A stretch of 64,000 nt of DNA from Paractinoplanes aksuensis. GTDB taxonomy: Bacteria; Actinomycetota; Actinomycetes; Mycobacteriales; Micromonosporaceae. The stretch spans positions 161,354-225,353 of the forward strand of contig NZ_JAMYJR010000033.1 of NCBI RefSeq assembly GCF_024137025.1, in the 5' to 3' direction. A model generated the notes under the pieces. That model had not been told where the DNA came from and made no database searches. It saw only the letters and a list, made by a program, of their open reading frames with translations. The first letter of the stretch is position 1, and each line of letters begins with the position of its first letter. The translations under genes were made by a program, and so were the position numbers. This document shows positions 55,295 to 63,693 of this stretch, piece after piece.

Positions 55295-55791
55295 CCGCTC
55301 ATCACCCCGCTGCCGCCGGCCCCGAGCCGCCCCCCACCGACGCGGCAGCTGAGCCCGGCGCAGTCAAAGCCGACCCACCCGACCACAGCGCGGCGACTGC
55401 CTTTCCGGCCGAGCCCGGCGACGGGAAGGTCTATGTCGGCCAGGCCGATCTCGACGCACCAGGCGAGCAGGGTTGGCTGCTGGGACACTTCCGCCCACCC
55501 GACGACCCGCGGCACAGCGCCGCCGTCGAGATCAAGTGGGGCCGCCACCCCAAGGGCGACCGCCGCGCCAAGTGGGTGACCGGCGAGGAGCGTACGGCCC
55601 TGCTGGTCTTGATCAAGGGCCGCTTCCACATGGAGTTCCCCGACCGCACGGTGATCCTCACCGAGCCCGGCGACTACGTGGTCTGGGGCCGCGGCGTCGA
55701 CCACTCCTGGCTGGCCGAGGAGGAAGACACAGTCGTCCTGACCGTCCGCTGGCCCTCCATCGCCGGCTACAAGGTCCCACCCCCGGAGTAG
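55291..55791 (+). CDS. cupin-domain protein coupled to murL
   Basis: A 166-residue protein. The first ~45 residues are Pro/Ala/Asp-rich and probably disordered. A single small cupin barrel follows: GWLLGHFRPPDDPRHSAAVE, ALLVLIKGRFHMEFPDRTVI and PGDYVVWGRGVDHSWLAEEE. The metal-site pattern G(x)5HxH is not preserved in the first motif, though a His-containing second motif (DHSW) is. The GTG start overlaps the murL stop, so it is made together with MurL. A link to wall precursor metabolism is inferred from this coupling only. Confidence 0.8.
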   Translation: MTAHHPAAAGPEPPPTDAAAEPGAVKADPPDHSAATAFPAEPGDGKVYVGQADLDAPGEQGWLLGHFRPPDDPRHSAAVEIKWGRHPKGDRRAKWVTGEERTALLVLIKGRFHMEFPDRTVILTEPGDYVVWGRGVDHSWLAEEEDTVVLTVRWPSIAGYKVPPPE

Positions 55792-55852
55792 CACCCGCCG
55801 ACCGCCGCACTCGGCCGGGCGGGCGGGAGGCCGGGCCGAGGGCGGGGTCGGC

Positions 55853-58741
55853 CTACTCCGCTGGGTCGTGGTGGATGCGGTCGGGGGTGACGCCCAGTTG
55901 TTGCAGGGCGCGACTGGTGGCGGCGAGCATCAGGGGCGGGCCGGCCAGGTAGACCTCGTGGTCGGACCACTCGCCGTAGGCCGCGACGGCGTCGGTCACC
56001 AGGCCGGAGGCGTACGGGCCGGGGTCGCCCTCGGACACCACGGGCACGACCGTCGCTCGCCGGGCGGCGCGGGCGGTCGCGGCGATCTCGTCGATGTCGT
56101 ACAGCTCGGTCAGGTCGCGGACGCCCCAGAAGAGCACCGCCGACCGTGCGTCGCCGGTGTCGGCCAGCTCGGTCAGCAGGGCCTTCAGCGGGGCCACGCC
56201 CGTGTCGCCGGCGATCATGAGCAAGTTGCGGGAAGGGTCGGCCGGGAGGGTCATTCCGCCCTCGGCCCGGCTGATCCGCAGCGTGTCGCCGACCCGGGTC
56301 CGGTGGACGAGGGTGCCGCTCACGCCGGCCGTCGTCTTGGCCCGCACGTGCAGCTCGACCAGGTCGTTCCGGCGCGGCGCCCCGGCCAGCGAGTAGGGCC
56401 GCCAGACGGCCGGCAGCTCCGGCACCTGGATGCGCGCGTACTGCCCGGGCGTGAACGGCATCGGCAGATCCGGCCGCAACCGCACCACGGCCAGGTCGGG
56501 CCGCCGCAGCTCGTGCTCGACCACTGTCGCGTCCCACACCGGCGGGTCGTAGCCCGCCCGCACCGCGCCGTGAGAAATCCATTCGTACACGTGCTGCCAG
56601 GTCGACCGCCAGGCCAGGTCGAAGTCCTGCCGCCACTGCCCCGGAGCCATCCCGGCCCGCATCGCCTCGGCCAGCGCCGCCCCGACCAGCTGCATCCGCC
56701 CCGGCTCGACCCCGCACGCGGCCAGCGCCGCCCCCAGCCGCCCGGTGCCCTCGACGAGCAGCGGCGGCCGGTCCAGATGGTGAACCAGCCAGGTCAGAGC
56801 CCGCGCGAGCTGGGCCGCATGGGACGCGGGCCCGCCCGGCAACGCCGCCATCAGCCCCGGATGGGCCTGCATCAGCGCCGCCCGCAACCGCTCGGCCACC
56901 TCGACGGGCCCACCCGCGAAGGTCAGGCTCGTGCTCAACAGCCGCTGCGTCTGCCGCAGCAGCGCGTCGTCGGACGGATCCATCCCGTCCCCCGCACCCC
57001 GATCCCGCGACACCATCGGCGGCATGACGTGCGGCAGATCAAACCCCGGCAACCGCGGCGCCGGCGCTCCCCGAGTGCCCTCGCGCTGACCTTCGCCTCG
57101 CAAAAACCCACCTTCATCCCGTACGCGGCCCCCGCCGGCCCACTCAGGCCGCGGCCCCGCCTCCAGCTCCGGCCCCTCCGGCGCCCACGGCTCAGCCCCC
57201 GGCCGAACCACCCGTTCCACCCGTTCCACCCGCCGCACCGGAAGCCCTCCGAACTGGTTCCGGCTGGGCCGCCCGACGGCCTCGACGTCAGCGAACCGCC
57301 CCGCCTCATCCGGCGTCATCAGGGCCCGCCCCGGCACGTCCCCACCGCGACCCGCCGGCTCGCCCGCACCGCGCAGCTCAACCGCACGCCCCGCTTCCGC
57401 ACCGCTTTCGACGTCCCGCAGAGCCTCGGCATACCGCCCGGCTTCCTCCGGCGTCATCACCGCGCCACCAGCCAGGTCCACCCCCCGAAGCGCCTCAGCC
57501 AGAAGCCGAACCTCCTCCGGCGTCACCACCCCGTCCGAAGCCGCATTCCGAACCGCCTCGGCATACCGCTGAACCTCAGCCGGCGTCATCACTCCGGCCC
57601 GGTCCGCCTCCCGCAGAGCCTCAGCAATCCGTCTGACCTCGTCCAGCGACATCGCCGGAACGGTCGCCCCGGCCTCGTCCGGCGTCATCGCCGAAACGGT
57701 CGCCCCGAGATCCTCCCCAGGGCCGCCCGCGATGCCATTGCCACCCGCGGCGTGCGGCGCCGCCGAAGCCGGCTGCCTCCGCGTCGTGTCGATCGCCGGC
57801 ATCCAGGGCCGCCCGCCCGAGTTCCCAGCCCTGTCACCGCCCGAGCGCAGGCCGGATCCCGTCGCCGGAGGCTCCTGTGTGCGCCCCGGAGGCACCGTCC
57901 GCACCGACCGCCTGTCCCAGAAGGAACGCCCCGGCACAGGCCCAGCCCTCTCGCCCGGTGCGGCACGCCCGCCCTCATCAGCCGGCCCGACCGTCTCCGC
58001 GAAAGCGCCCGAAGCCCCGCCCGCCCGATCACCACGAGCAGACCCTTGACCCGCATCCGGCACCCCCGGAACAACCGCCTCACCCGGTCCACCCGAATCA
58101 CCGGGAACGCCCGGAACGCCCGACCCGTTTAGCGCGCCGCGCCCGTCACGCACCCCAGACGCCCCACCCGGCCCGCTCGAGAAGCCGCGCTCCCCCACCA
58201 GCCCACCCGACCCGCCCGACGGCCCGCGCTCCTCAGCCGGCCCACCCGGCCCGCTCGACAAGCCGCGCTCCCCAACCAGCCCACCCGATGACCCGCGCTC
58301 CTCAGCCGATCCACCCGGCTCGTTCTCCGGCCTGCGGCCCCCGCTCAACCCGCCAGGAACATCCGGACCGCTCGACCGCAGATAACCCGCGCCCACGGGG
58401 CCGACTGGCGAGGTCGGCACCCCGCGATCCTCACCCGGCCGGGCCGAGGCGGGCGTAGCCCAGCGCGGCCGCATCGGCTGCCCAGCAGGCGCCTGATCGT
58501 CGTGGTGCGACGGAGCGGGCGGCAGACCAGGCCGAGCCACACCCGGCGGCAGAGCCTCATGAACCTCACCCGGCGGCAACGGCTGTGGCTGCCCCACCTC
58601 GCCCTGCTCGCGGAGCGCCTCTACCGTGTCGGCGATCCCAGCCGCCACCGCGTCCGGAGCAGCCTGGCGCAGGCGGATCGCCCGCAGCAACGCCATCAGA
58701 TGCTGGTCAGCAGCAGAACCCGACCCAGATCCGGACGACAC
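55853..58741 (-). CDS. flavohemoglobin-like protein with long repetitive N-terminus
   Basis: A 962-residue protein. Residues ~1-55 form a helical segment; ~60-340 are disordered and Gly/Pro/Glu/Arg-rich with two long imperfect repeats (EERGSSGGLVGERGLSSGPG and relatives). Residues ~350-485 hold five or six MTPEEVxRYAEALR-type repeats. A globin-like domain (~590-725) precedes an FNR module (~735-962): FAD site WRPYSLAGAP and nicotinamide site IAGDTGVAPLKALL, ending YLAGPPLMLAATSRALQ. In the globin F helix, RLGAALAACGVEPGRM aligns with RIAAKHVSLGI-type sequences, putting Leu where the proximal heme His belongs, so heme binding is doubtful. The GTG start is assumed. Confidence 0.82.
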   Translation of the reverse strand: MSSGSGSGSAADQHLMALLRAIRLRQAAPDAVAAGIADTVEALREQGEVGQPQPLPPGEVHEALPPGVARPGLPPAPSHHDDQAPAGQPMRPRWATPASARPGEDRGVPTSPVGPVGAGYLRSSGPDVPGGLSGGRRPENEPGGSAEERGSSGGLVGERGLSSGPGGPAEERGPSGGSGGLVGERGFSSGPGGASGVRDGRGALNGSGVPGVPGDSGGPGEAVVPGVPDAGQGSARGDRAGGASGAFAETVGPADEGGRAAPGERAGPVPGRSFWDRRSVRTVPPGRTQEPPATGSGLRSGGDRAGNSGGRPWMPAIDTTRRQPASAAPHAAGGNGIAGGPGEDLGATVSAMTPDEAGATVPAMSLDEVRRIAEALREADRAGVMTPAEVQRYAEAVRNAASDGVVTPEEVRLLAEALRGVDLAGGAVMTPEEAGRYAEALRDVESGAEAGRAVELRGAGEPAGRGGDVPGRALMTPDEAGRFADVEAVGRPSRNQFGGLPVRRVERVERVVRPGAEPWAPEGPELEAGPRPEWAGGGRVRDEGGFLRGEGQREGTRGAPAPRLPGFDLPHVMPPMVSRDRGAGDGMDPSDDALLRQTQRLLSTSLTFAGGPVEVAERLRAALMQAHPGLMAALPGGPASHAAQLARALTWLVHHLDRPPLLVEGTGRLGAALAACGVEPGRMQLVGAALAEAMRAGMAPGQWRQDFDLAWRSTWQHVYEWISHGAVRAGYDPPVWDATVVEHELRRPDLAVVRLRPDLPMPFTPGQYARIQVPELPAVWRPYSLAGAPRRNDLVELHVRAKTTAGVSGTLVHRTRVGDTLRISRAEGGMTLPADPSRNLLMIAGDTGVAPLKALLTELADTGDARSAVLFWGVRDLTELYDIDEIAATARAARRATVVPVVSEGDPGPYASGLVTDAVAAYGEWSDHEVYLAGPPLMLAATSRALQQLGVTPDRIHHDPAE

Positions 58742-58962
58742 TGAAACACCCCCGCTCGCGGATCACATCGGCCACATCAACCGTACGTCCGCACACGCCC
58801 CCGCGCCCGCGCTACCGACGAGACAGAGATACCCCGTCCCCACCCACAAGCACCTAGACAAAGAAGAATCCCAACCACCACCAACCGACACCCCCAGCCG
58901 ACGCATCGGGCCGCGCGATAGGTTCGGTGGGGTCAGGCGACGCAGCGCCCGACGCCGCGGTC

Positions 58963-59590
58963 GAAGTAGGTGGCGGGCGGAATGGATCGCCGCGGTGCGC
59001 CGACGCAGGCGTCGGAGTAGATGGTGGGTGGGATGGGTCGACACAGCGTCCAACCGTCGGGCCGACACGGTGGGTTCGACGCGGCGGTCCAAGTAGTTGG
59101 TGGCGAGATCGGTCGACGCAGCGCCCCAACGGAGTGGCCCGACCCCTTGGGTTCGACGCCGTGGGCCGACGCGGCCGAGGCGGTGGTCGCAGCAGGTGGT
59201 GGGTGGGATGGGTCGACACAGCGCCCAACCGTCGGGCCAACACAGTGGGCTCGACGCAACGGTCGACGCGGCGGTCGCAGCAGGTGGTGGCTGGGATGGG
59301 TCGACACAGCGCCCAACCGTCGGGCCAACACAGTGGGCTCGACGCAACGGTCGACGCGGCGGTCGCAGTAGTTGGTGACGGGACCGGTCGACGCAGCACC
59401 CAACGGAGTAGGCCGACCCTGTGGGCTCGACGCGGTGGGCCCACACGGCCGACGCGACGGTCGCAGCAGGTGATGGACGGGACCGGTCGACGCAGCACCC
59501 AACGGAGCGGGCCGACCCTGCGGGTTCGACGCGGTGGGCCGACACGGCCGAGGCGGTGGTCGAAGTGGGTGGTGGGCAGATGCACCGCAC
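58963..59590. repeat. array of eight degenerate 51-99-bp repeats
   Basis: Units, anchored on a GCAGCAGGTGGTGGGTGGGA-like core followed by GGTCGACRCAGCRCCCAACSG, start near 58963, 59014, 59090, 59189, 59277, 59365, 59463 and 59562. The spacing is 51, 76, 99, 88, 88, 98 and 99 bp. The 59189 and 59277 units are almost identical over 88 bp. Several frames on both strands stay open through the array simply because of its composition. No gene is supported between 58742 and 60137; this array, a large hairpin and a 21-bp array occupy it. Confidence 0.8.
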
Positions 59591-59819
59591 CGCAGCCGCC
59601 TGGACCGCACCGTGACCACCGCTGCCGTACTTCGTTCCGAGCGCAACCGGCACGGTACGAACGGGCACCCCACCACCAAGCCCGGCCCGAGTGACAAACA
59701 GTCCCGGCTTCATCCACAACGCGGCAGCCAGACCCCGAACCCGCACGGATTCCCGCAGCTCAGCCGCCCACGAGGAGAAGCGCCGACCACGACGAGACCG
59801 CAACGCGGACCCCACGCGA

Positions 59820-59891
59820 GGACGGGGCCGAGGGCGACCATGCAAGGCATAGCTGCTTTTCAGCCTGGCATGGTCGCCCTCGGCCCCGTCC
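59820..59891. repeat. 24-bp perfect inverted repeat (large hairpin)
   Basis: Arms 59820-59843 and 59868-59891 are perfect 24-bp complements; a 24-base spacer holds a further AGGC/GCCT pair (59845-59848 with 59863-59866) and a CTTTT run. The stem is far longer than a normal terminator. It could be a terminator, a protein-binding palindrome or the trace of a small mobile palindromic element. Confidence 0.85.
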
Positions 59892-59940
59892 GTCCCAGCG
59901 CAGGAGAAACTCGCCTTCCACCAGCGCGAGAGAAACCCGA

Positions 59941-60039
59941 CCCGGCCCAGCGCGGGAGAAACCCGGCCCAGCGCGGGAGAAACCCGGCCCAGCGCGGGAG
60001 AAACCCGGCCCAGCGCGGGAGAAACCCGGCCCAGCGCGG
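59941..60039. repeat. 21-bp tandem repeat
   Basis: Four exact copies of a 21-bp unit (CCCGGCCCAGCGCGGGAG followed by AAA) start at 59941, 59962, 59983 and 60004, with a 15-bp partial copy at 60025. Two diverged relatives lie just upstream in 59892-59940. The unit length is a multiple of three, but no credible gene encloses the array. Confidence 0.88.
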
Positions 60040-60137
60040 AATGCCAGCCAGTGCGGAAGAGGCCCTTCCGGCCCCAGAGAAACCGGCCAGCGAGGAAACC
60101 GGACCCACCGCCCCGAGAACCCCAGCCCGCCGACCTG

Positions 60138-61283
60138 TCATCGGGCAGCTGCGGTGACACCCGACATGCGATTCACCGCCTCGGAAAGGATCTCAGGACT
60201 GGTGGCGAAGTTGAGCCGCACAAAGCCGGACCCGACCGCCCCGTACCGTGGACCAGGCTCGAGGGCCACCCGCCCCTCGGCCAGGAACCGATCGCACGGC
60301 TCCGCGTCACGCCCCAGCGCCGAGGCGTCGAGCCAAGCCAGATAGGTGGCTTCAGGCGGCACCCACCGCACCCCCGGCAACCGCGCGGCCAGCAACGACG
60401 CCAGCTGATCACGCCGAGCCGCCAACGTGCTGACCAGCGCCCCGAGCCAAGCGTCCCCCTCGGTGAAGGCAGCCACAGCGGCCAGCACGCCCAGATGACC
60501 CGTACGCTCGGTGACCTCGACGACCAGCGAGTCGACCACCCCGGCCATCCGCGGCGAGGCGCTGACGATCGCCGCGCACTTCAGCCCGGCCAGGTTGAAC
60601 GCCTTGCTCGCGGAGACCACGGCCACCGCGACCTCTGCCGCCCCCGGCACGGTGAGCAGCGGCGTGAACGTCGCCCCCGGCAGCACCAGAGCCCCGTGGA
60701 TCTCGTCGCTGATGATCGGCACGCGGTAGAGCCGCGCCAGCCGGACGAGTTCGGCCAGCTCATCGGCGGTGTGCACCCGCCCCACCGGGTTCTGCGGGTT
60801 GCACAGGACATAGGCGGCAGGATGCGCCGCGAAGGCGACCTCGAGCGCGGCCAGGTCAAGCTTGGTGCCGGCCAGTGGCACCTCGACCACGCGCCCGCCC
60901 GCCTCGGGCACCCAGTCGAAGAACGGCTGATAGACCGGCGGACTGATCACCACCGGATCGCCCGGCCGGACCAGCCGGCGCAGCAGCTCGACCACGCCCA
61001 CCCCGACGTCGGTGACCTGCGTGACCTGGGACGGGTCGGGTTCCCAGCCCCACTGCCGCCCGGCGAACCCGGCGAACGCCCGGCCCAGCTCGGGCCCCGG
61101 CGTCGAATAGCCGACGTCGCCCCGCGTGACCGCCTCGGCCAGCACCGCGGCGACCGGCGGGGCGAGCAGATAGTCCATCTCGGCGACGAACAGTGGCAGC
61201 ACGTCAGCCGGGAACCTTCGCCATTTGACACTGCGCCGGCGGCGAAGATCTTCGAGGGCGGGGACGGTCAGTTCTGCGGTCAT
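60138..61283 (-). CDS. MalY/PatB-type PLP cystathionine beta-lyase/aminotransferase
   Basis: A 381-residue fold-type I PLP enzyme. RRRSVKWRRFPADVLPLFVA and AEMDYLLAPPV are the usual N-terminal landmarks; YVLCNPQNPVGRVHTADELA holds the substrate-binding Asn; IISDEIHGALVLPG gives the Asp-Tyr/His site and VSASKAFNLAGLK the cofactor Lys. PatB-type enzymes release homocysteine (or thiols), pyruvate and ammonia from cystathionine-like substrates, which would feed the methionine synthases in this window. It stands alone; the 150 bp upstream show no gene. Confidence 0.9.
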   Translation of the reverse strand: MTAELTVPALEDLRRRRSVKWRRFPADVLPLFVAEMDYLLAPPVAAVLAEAVTRGDVGYSTPGPELGRAFAGFAGRQWGWEPDPSQVTQVTDVGVGVVELLRRLVRPGDPVVISPPVYQPFFDWVPEAGGRVVEVPLAGTKLDLAALEVAFAAHPAAYVLCNPQNPVGRVHTADELAELVRLARLYRVPIISDEIHGALVLPGATFTPLLTVPGAAEVAVAVVSASKAFNLAGLKCAAIVSASPRMAGVVDSLVVEVTERTGHLGVLAAVAAFTEGDAWLGALVSTLAARRDQLASLLAARLPGVRWVPPEATYLAWLDASALGRDAEPCDRFLAEGRVALEPGPRYGAVGSGFVRLNFATSPEILSEAVNRMSGVTAAAR

Positions 61284-61432
61284 GCCGACATCTTCGCGCG
61301 ACCCCCCGACAGTTTCCCGGCCGGCGATTTCTGTGAATCTTCTGCGAGCTCAGCCGCCCTCTGGAAAGCTGCACCCAGGATCCCGACGGTTGCCCCCGAG
61401 CCGCTCGGCTTGAGCCCACACGAGGCGGAGCC

Positions 61433-62098
61433 ATGAGCATCAGCCACCGTCAGACAGCCAGCGGCCGACCGCTGCGGGTCGCCCCCGCCTGGGTCGGTGG
61501 TGCGGGCACGGCCAAGAACGAACACCTTCTTCCCGTACGGGAAGCAGTGTGGGTCTGGAGCGTGCGGCGTTATGCCCGGCTGGCTCTGTGGGCGCTGCCC
61601 GCGGCGGCCGTGCTGCACGGCTGGACGACGCTGGGCATCGACACCCCGACCGGCGCCCTGCTGGTGACCGTGGCCGCGGGCTGGCTGGCCGCCATCGCCA
61701 TGATCGCGCTGGCCGGTCTGCTGGCCGGTTCCCGGACCCGCCGCTCCGCGCTGTTCGGCCTGCTGCTGGGCCTGGCCGGGATGGCCGTGACGCTGCCGCT
61801 GGCCGCTCTGCCCGAGGGCGCCGTGGCCGACGGCTCGCCGCTCAGCGCCGACCAGTTGCACCTGGTCGAGGTGGGTGCCACCGCCGCCGTCGGGGCAGGC
61901 TGGGTGCTGCTGGGCTGGGCCGTCTTCCGCTCGCGGCTGGTCAACCCGGCCGACGGCGTGCTGCTGATGCTGGCCGCGGCGGCGATCGGGGCCGGCGCTC
62001 ACGCGGACCGCCCGCTGCCCACCGTCGGGGCGTTGTTGCTGCTGGCCGCGGGCACGGGGCTGGCCTGGACGGGCGGACGGCTCATCCCCAAGCACTGA
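61433..62098 (+). CDS. six-helix membrane protein of unknown function
   Basis: About 221 residues. Helices are predicted at ~48-62, ~69-90, ~97-113, ~133-150, ~160-178 and ~185-205, joined by short loops; there is no recognised motif. The ATG at 61433 has GAGGCGGAG upstream and is chosen. GTG at 61547 would remove the first 38 residues, which are polar and contain the DNA 17-mer shared with the 37.2-kb leader, so the shorter protein is a real alternative. No family is recognised. Confidence 0.6.
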   Translation: MSISHRQTASGRPLRVAPAWVGGAGTAKNEHLLPVREAVWVWSVRRYARLALWALPAAAVLHGWTTLGIDTPTGALLVTVAAGWLAAIAMIALAGLLAGSRTRRSALFGLLLGLAGMAVTLPLAALPEGAVADGSPLSADQLHLVEVGATAAVGAGWVLLGWAVFRSRLVNPADGVLLMLAAAAIGAGAHADRPLPTVGALLLLAAGTGLAWTGGRLIPKH

Positions 62099-62168
62099 AT
62101 CGTCGTACCCCAGTGGCATGCTCGCAGTCAGTCCCGGGAACGTCCGGGCGCTGGTGGAAGGAGCAGCC

Positions 62169-62756
62169 ATGGCCAAGGTGGTCGCCGACATCTCGGTGTC
62201 GCTCGACGGTTTCGTGACCGGTCCCGAGCCCGGTCCCGGGCAGGGGCTGGGCCGCGGTGGTGAGGGGCTGCACGTCTGGGCGATCGACGGCGACGCGATC
62301 GACAAGGCCGTGCTGGCCGAGGCCACCGACGCCACTGGGGCGGTCGTCATGGGCCGGGCTCTGTTCGACGTCGTCGACGGGCCCGAGGGCTGGAACGACG
62401 ACATGGGGTACGGCGCCGGCCTGGCCGCGCAGCCGCCGGTGCTCGTGGTCACCCGGGTCCCTCCGGCCGAGGTCCGCCTGGCCGACCGGTTCACCTTCGT
62501 GGTCGACGGCATCGCCAGCGCGGTCGAGAAGGGCGTGTCCCTGGCCGACGACCGCGACGTCGTGATCATGGGCGGCGGCGCGACCGTCCGCAGCGCGATC
62601 GAGGCCGGGCTGGTCGACGAGCTGCGGCTTCATCTGGCCCCGGTGCTGCTCGGCGGCGGCGTGAAGCTGTTCGACGGCGCCGCGCCCCGCAACCTGCGCC
62701 AGATCCACGTGCGGGCGTCCGGCCACGCCACCCACCTCACCTACCGGGTCGACTGA
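62169..62756 (+). CDS. dihydrofolate reductase/RibD C-terminal-fold reductase
   Basis: A 195-residue protein. MAKVVADISVSLDGFVTGPE is the standard start; GAVVMGRALFDVVDGPEGWN gives the nucleotide-contacting segment, DVVIMGGGATVRSAIEAGLV the second NADPH-binding loop, and DELRLHLAPVLLGGGVKLFD the closing strands. GGAAGGAG lies upstream of this ATG, making it preferable to an ATG 51 bp earlier. The substrate in stand-alone members of this family is unknown. It precedes the TrmH gene by 5 bp. Confidence 0.9.
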   Translation: MAKVVADISVSLDGFVTGPEPGPGQGLGRGGEGLHVWAIDGDAIDKAVLAEATDATGAVVMGRALFDVVDGPEGWNDDMGYGAGLAAQPPVLVVTRVPPAEVRLADRFTFVVDGIASAVEKGVSLADDRDVVIMGGGATVRSAIEAGLVDELRLHLAPVLLGGGVKLFDGAAPRNLRQIHVRASGHATHLTYRVD

Positions 62757-62761
62757 GCGCC

Positions 62762-63574
62762 GTGCCCGAGGTTCACCTGATCACCGATCCCGGCGACGAC
62801 CGGCTCGGCGACTACCGCGCCCTGACCGATCTCGAGCTGCGCACGAGGTGGGAGCCGCCCAACGGGCTGTTCATCGCCGAGGGCGAACTGGTGCTGCGCC
62901 GCGCGCTTCGGGCCGGCTACCGGCCGCGGTCCTATCTGATCGACGAGAAGCGCACCGACCAGATCGCCGACCTGCCCGGCGACGCCCCGATCTACGCGGC
63001 CACTCCGGCCGTGCTCGAAAAGGCCACCGGCTTCCACGTCCACCGCGGGGTGCTGGCCTCGTTCCATCGGGCTCCTTTGCGTACGGCCGAAGAGGTCATC
63101 GCCTCGGCCGTCCGCGTCGCCGTGCTGGAAGACGTGAACAACCACACCAACATCGGCGCGGTCTTCCGGGGCGCGGCCGCGCTCGGCATCGACGCTGTGC
63201 TGCTCTCGCCGACGAGCGCCGACCCGCTCTACCGCCGCAGCGTGCGGGTCAGCATGGGCGAGGTGTTCGCCGTGCCGTACGCCCGTCTGGAGCCCTGGCC
63301 CGACGGCCTCGACCTGCTTCGGCACGGCGGCTTCACCGTGCTGGCCCTGACGCCCGACGCCGACGCGGTGCCGCTCCAGCGGCTGACCGCCGAGCAGCGC
63401 CGCAAGACCGCCCTGCTGCTTGGGGCCGAGGGTCCCGGCCTGTCGAAGAACGCGCTCGCGGCCAGCGACGTCCCGGTCAAGATCCCGATGCGCCGCAACG
63501 TCGACTCGCTCAACATCGCCGCCGCGGCCGCCGTCGCCTTCTGGGAACTGGGCCGCGACGACCCCGACGCCTGA
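62762..63574 (+). CDS. TrmH/SpoU-family RNA 2'-O-methyltransferase
   Basis: A 270-residue SPOUT enzyme. An N-terminal substrate-binding domain (~30-105; NGLFIAEGELVLRRALRAGY) precedes the knotted methyltransferase domain: motif 1 VLEDVNNHTNIGAVFRGAAA, motif 2 LLLGAEGPGLSKNALAASDV and motif 3 IPMRRNVDSLNIAAAAAVAF. The target could be tRNA or rRNA. The GTG start lies 5 bp after the reductase stop, so the two are probably cotranscribed. Confidence 0.92.
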   Translation: MPEVHLITDPGDDRLGDYRALTDLELRTRWEPPNGLFIAEGELVLRRALRAGYRPRSYLIDEKRTDQIADLPGDAPIYAATPAVLEKATGFHVHRGVLASFHRAPLRTAEEVIASAVRVAVLEDVNNHTNIGAVFRGAAALGIDAVLLSPTSADPLYRRSVRVSMGEVFAVPYARLEPWPDGLDLLRHGGFTVLALTPDADAVPLQRLTAEQRRKTALLLGAEGPGLSKNALAASDVPVKIPMRRNVDSLNIAAAAAVAFWELGRDDPDA

Positions 63575-63652
63575 CCGCTCACCGAAGCAGACCCGACAGC
63601 GGGCTCGCAGGGCGGGCCGGGCAACGGCGGCAGGTCAGAGGTACGAAACGAA

Positions 63653-63681
63653 ACGGCCGGCCCCGTCAGGGGGCCGGCCGT
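63653..63681. terminator. bidirectional hairpin terminator
   Basis: A perfect 12-bp stem (63653-63664 and 63670-63681) with a five-base loop lies between the converging TrmH gene and the partial gene at the right edge. On the reverse strand the stem is followed by TTTCGTTTCG, fitting termination of the leftward gene. Confidence 0.8.
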
Positions 63682-63693
63682 CTGATGTGACTG

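Noticed and set aside
55291..55791. Signal peptidase or other enzyme annotation for the protein after murL
   Set aside because: There is no membrane helix or Ser/Lys dyad; the strands and PGDYVVWG turn fit a cupin barrel only.
58963..59590. Possible CRISPR or integron-type array
   Set aside because: Spacing varies from 51 to 99 bp, the units include the supposed spacers, and there is no cas or integrase gene.
58763..60160. A 465-codon leftward frame spanning the repeat block, and a 255-codon rightward frame in the same place
   Set aside because: Both are made mostly of the tandem repeats read through in different frames; neither has a ribosome-binding site, a domain or a consistent third-position signal.
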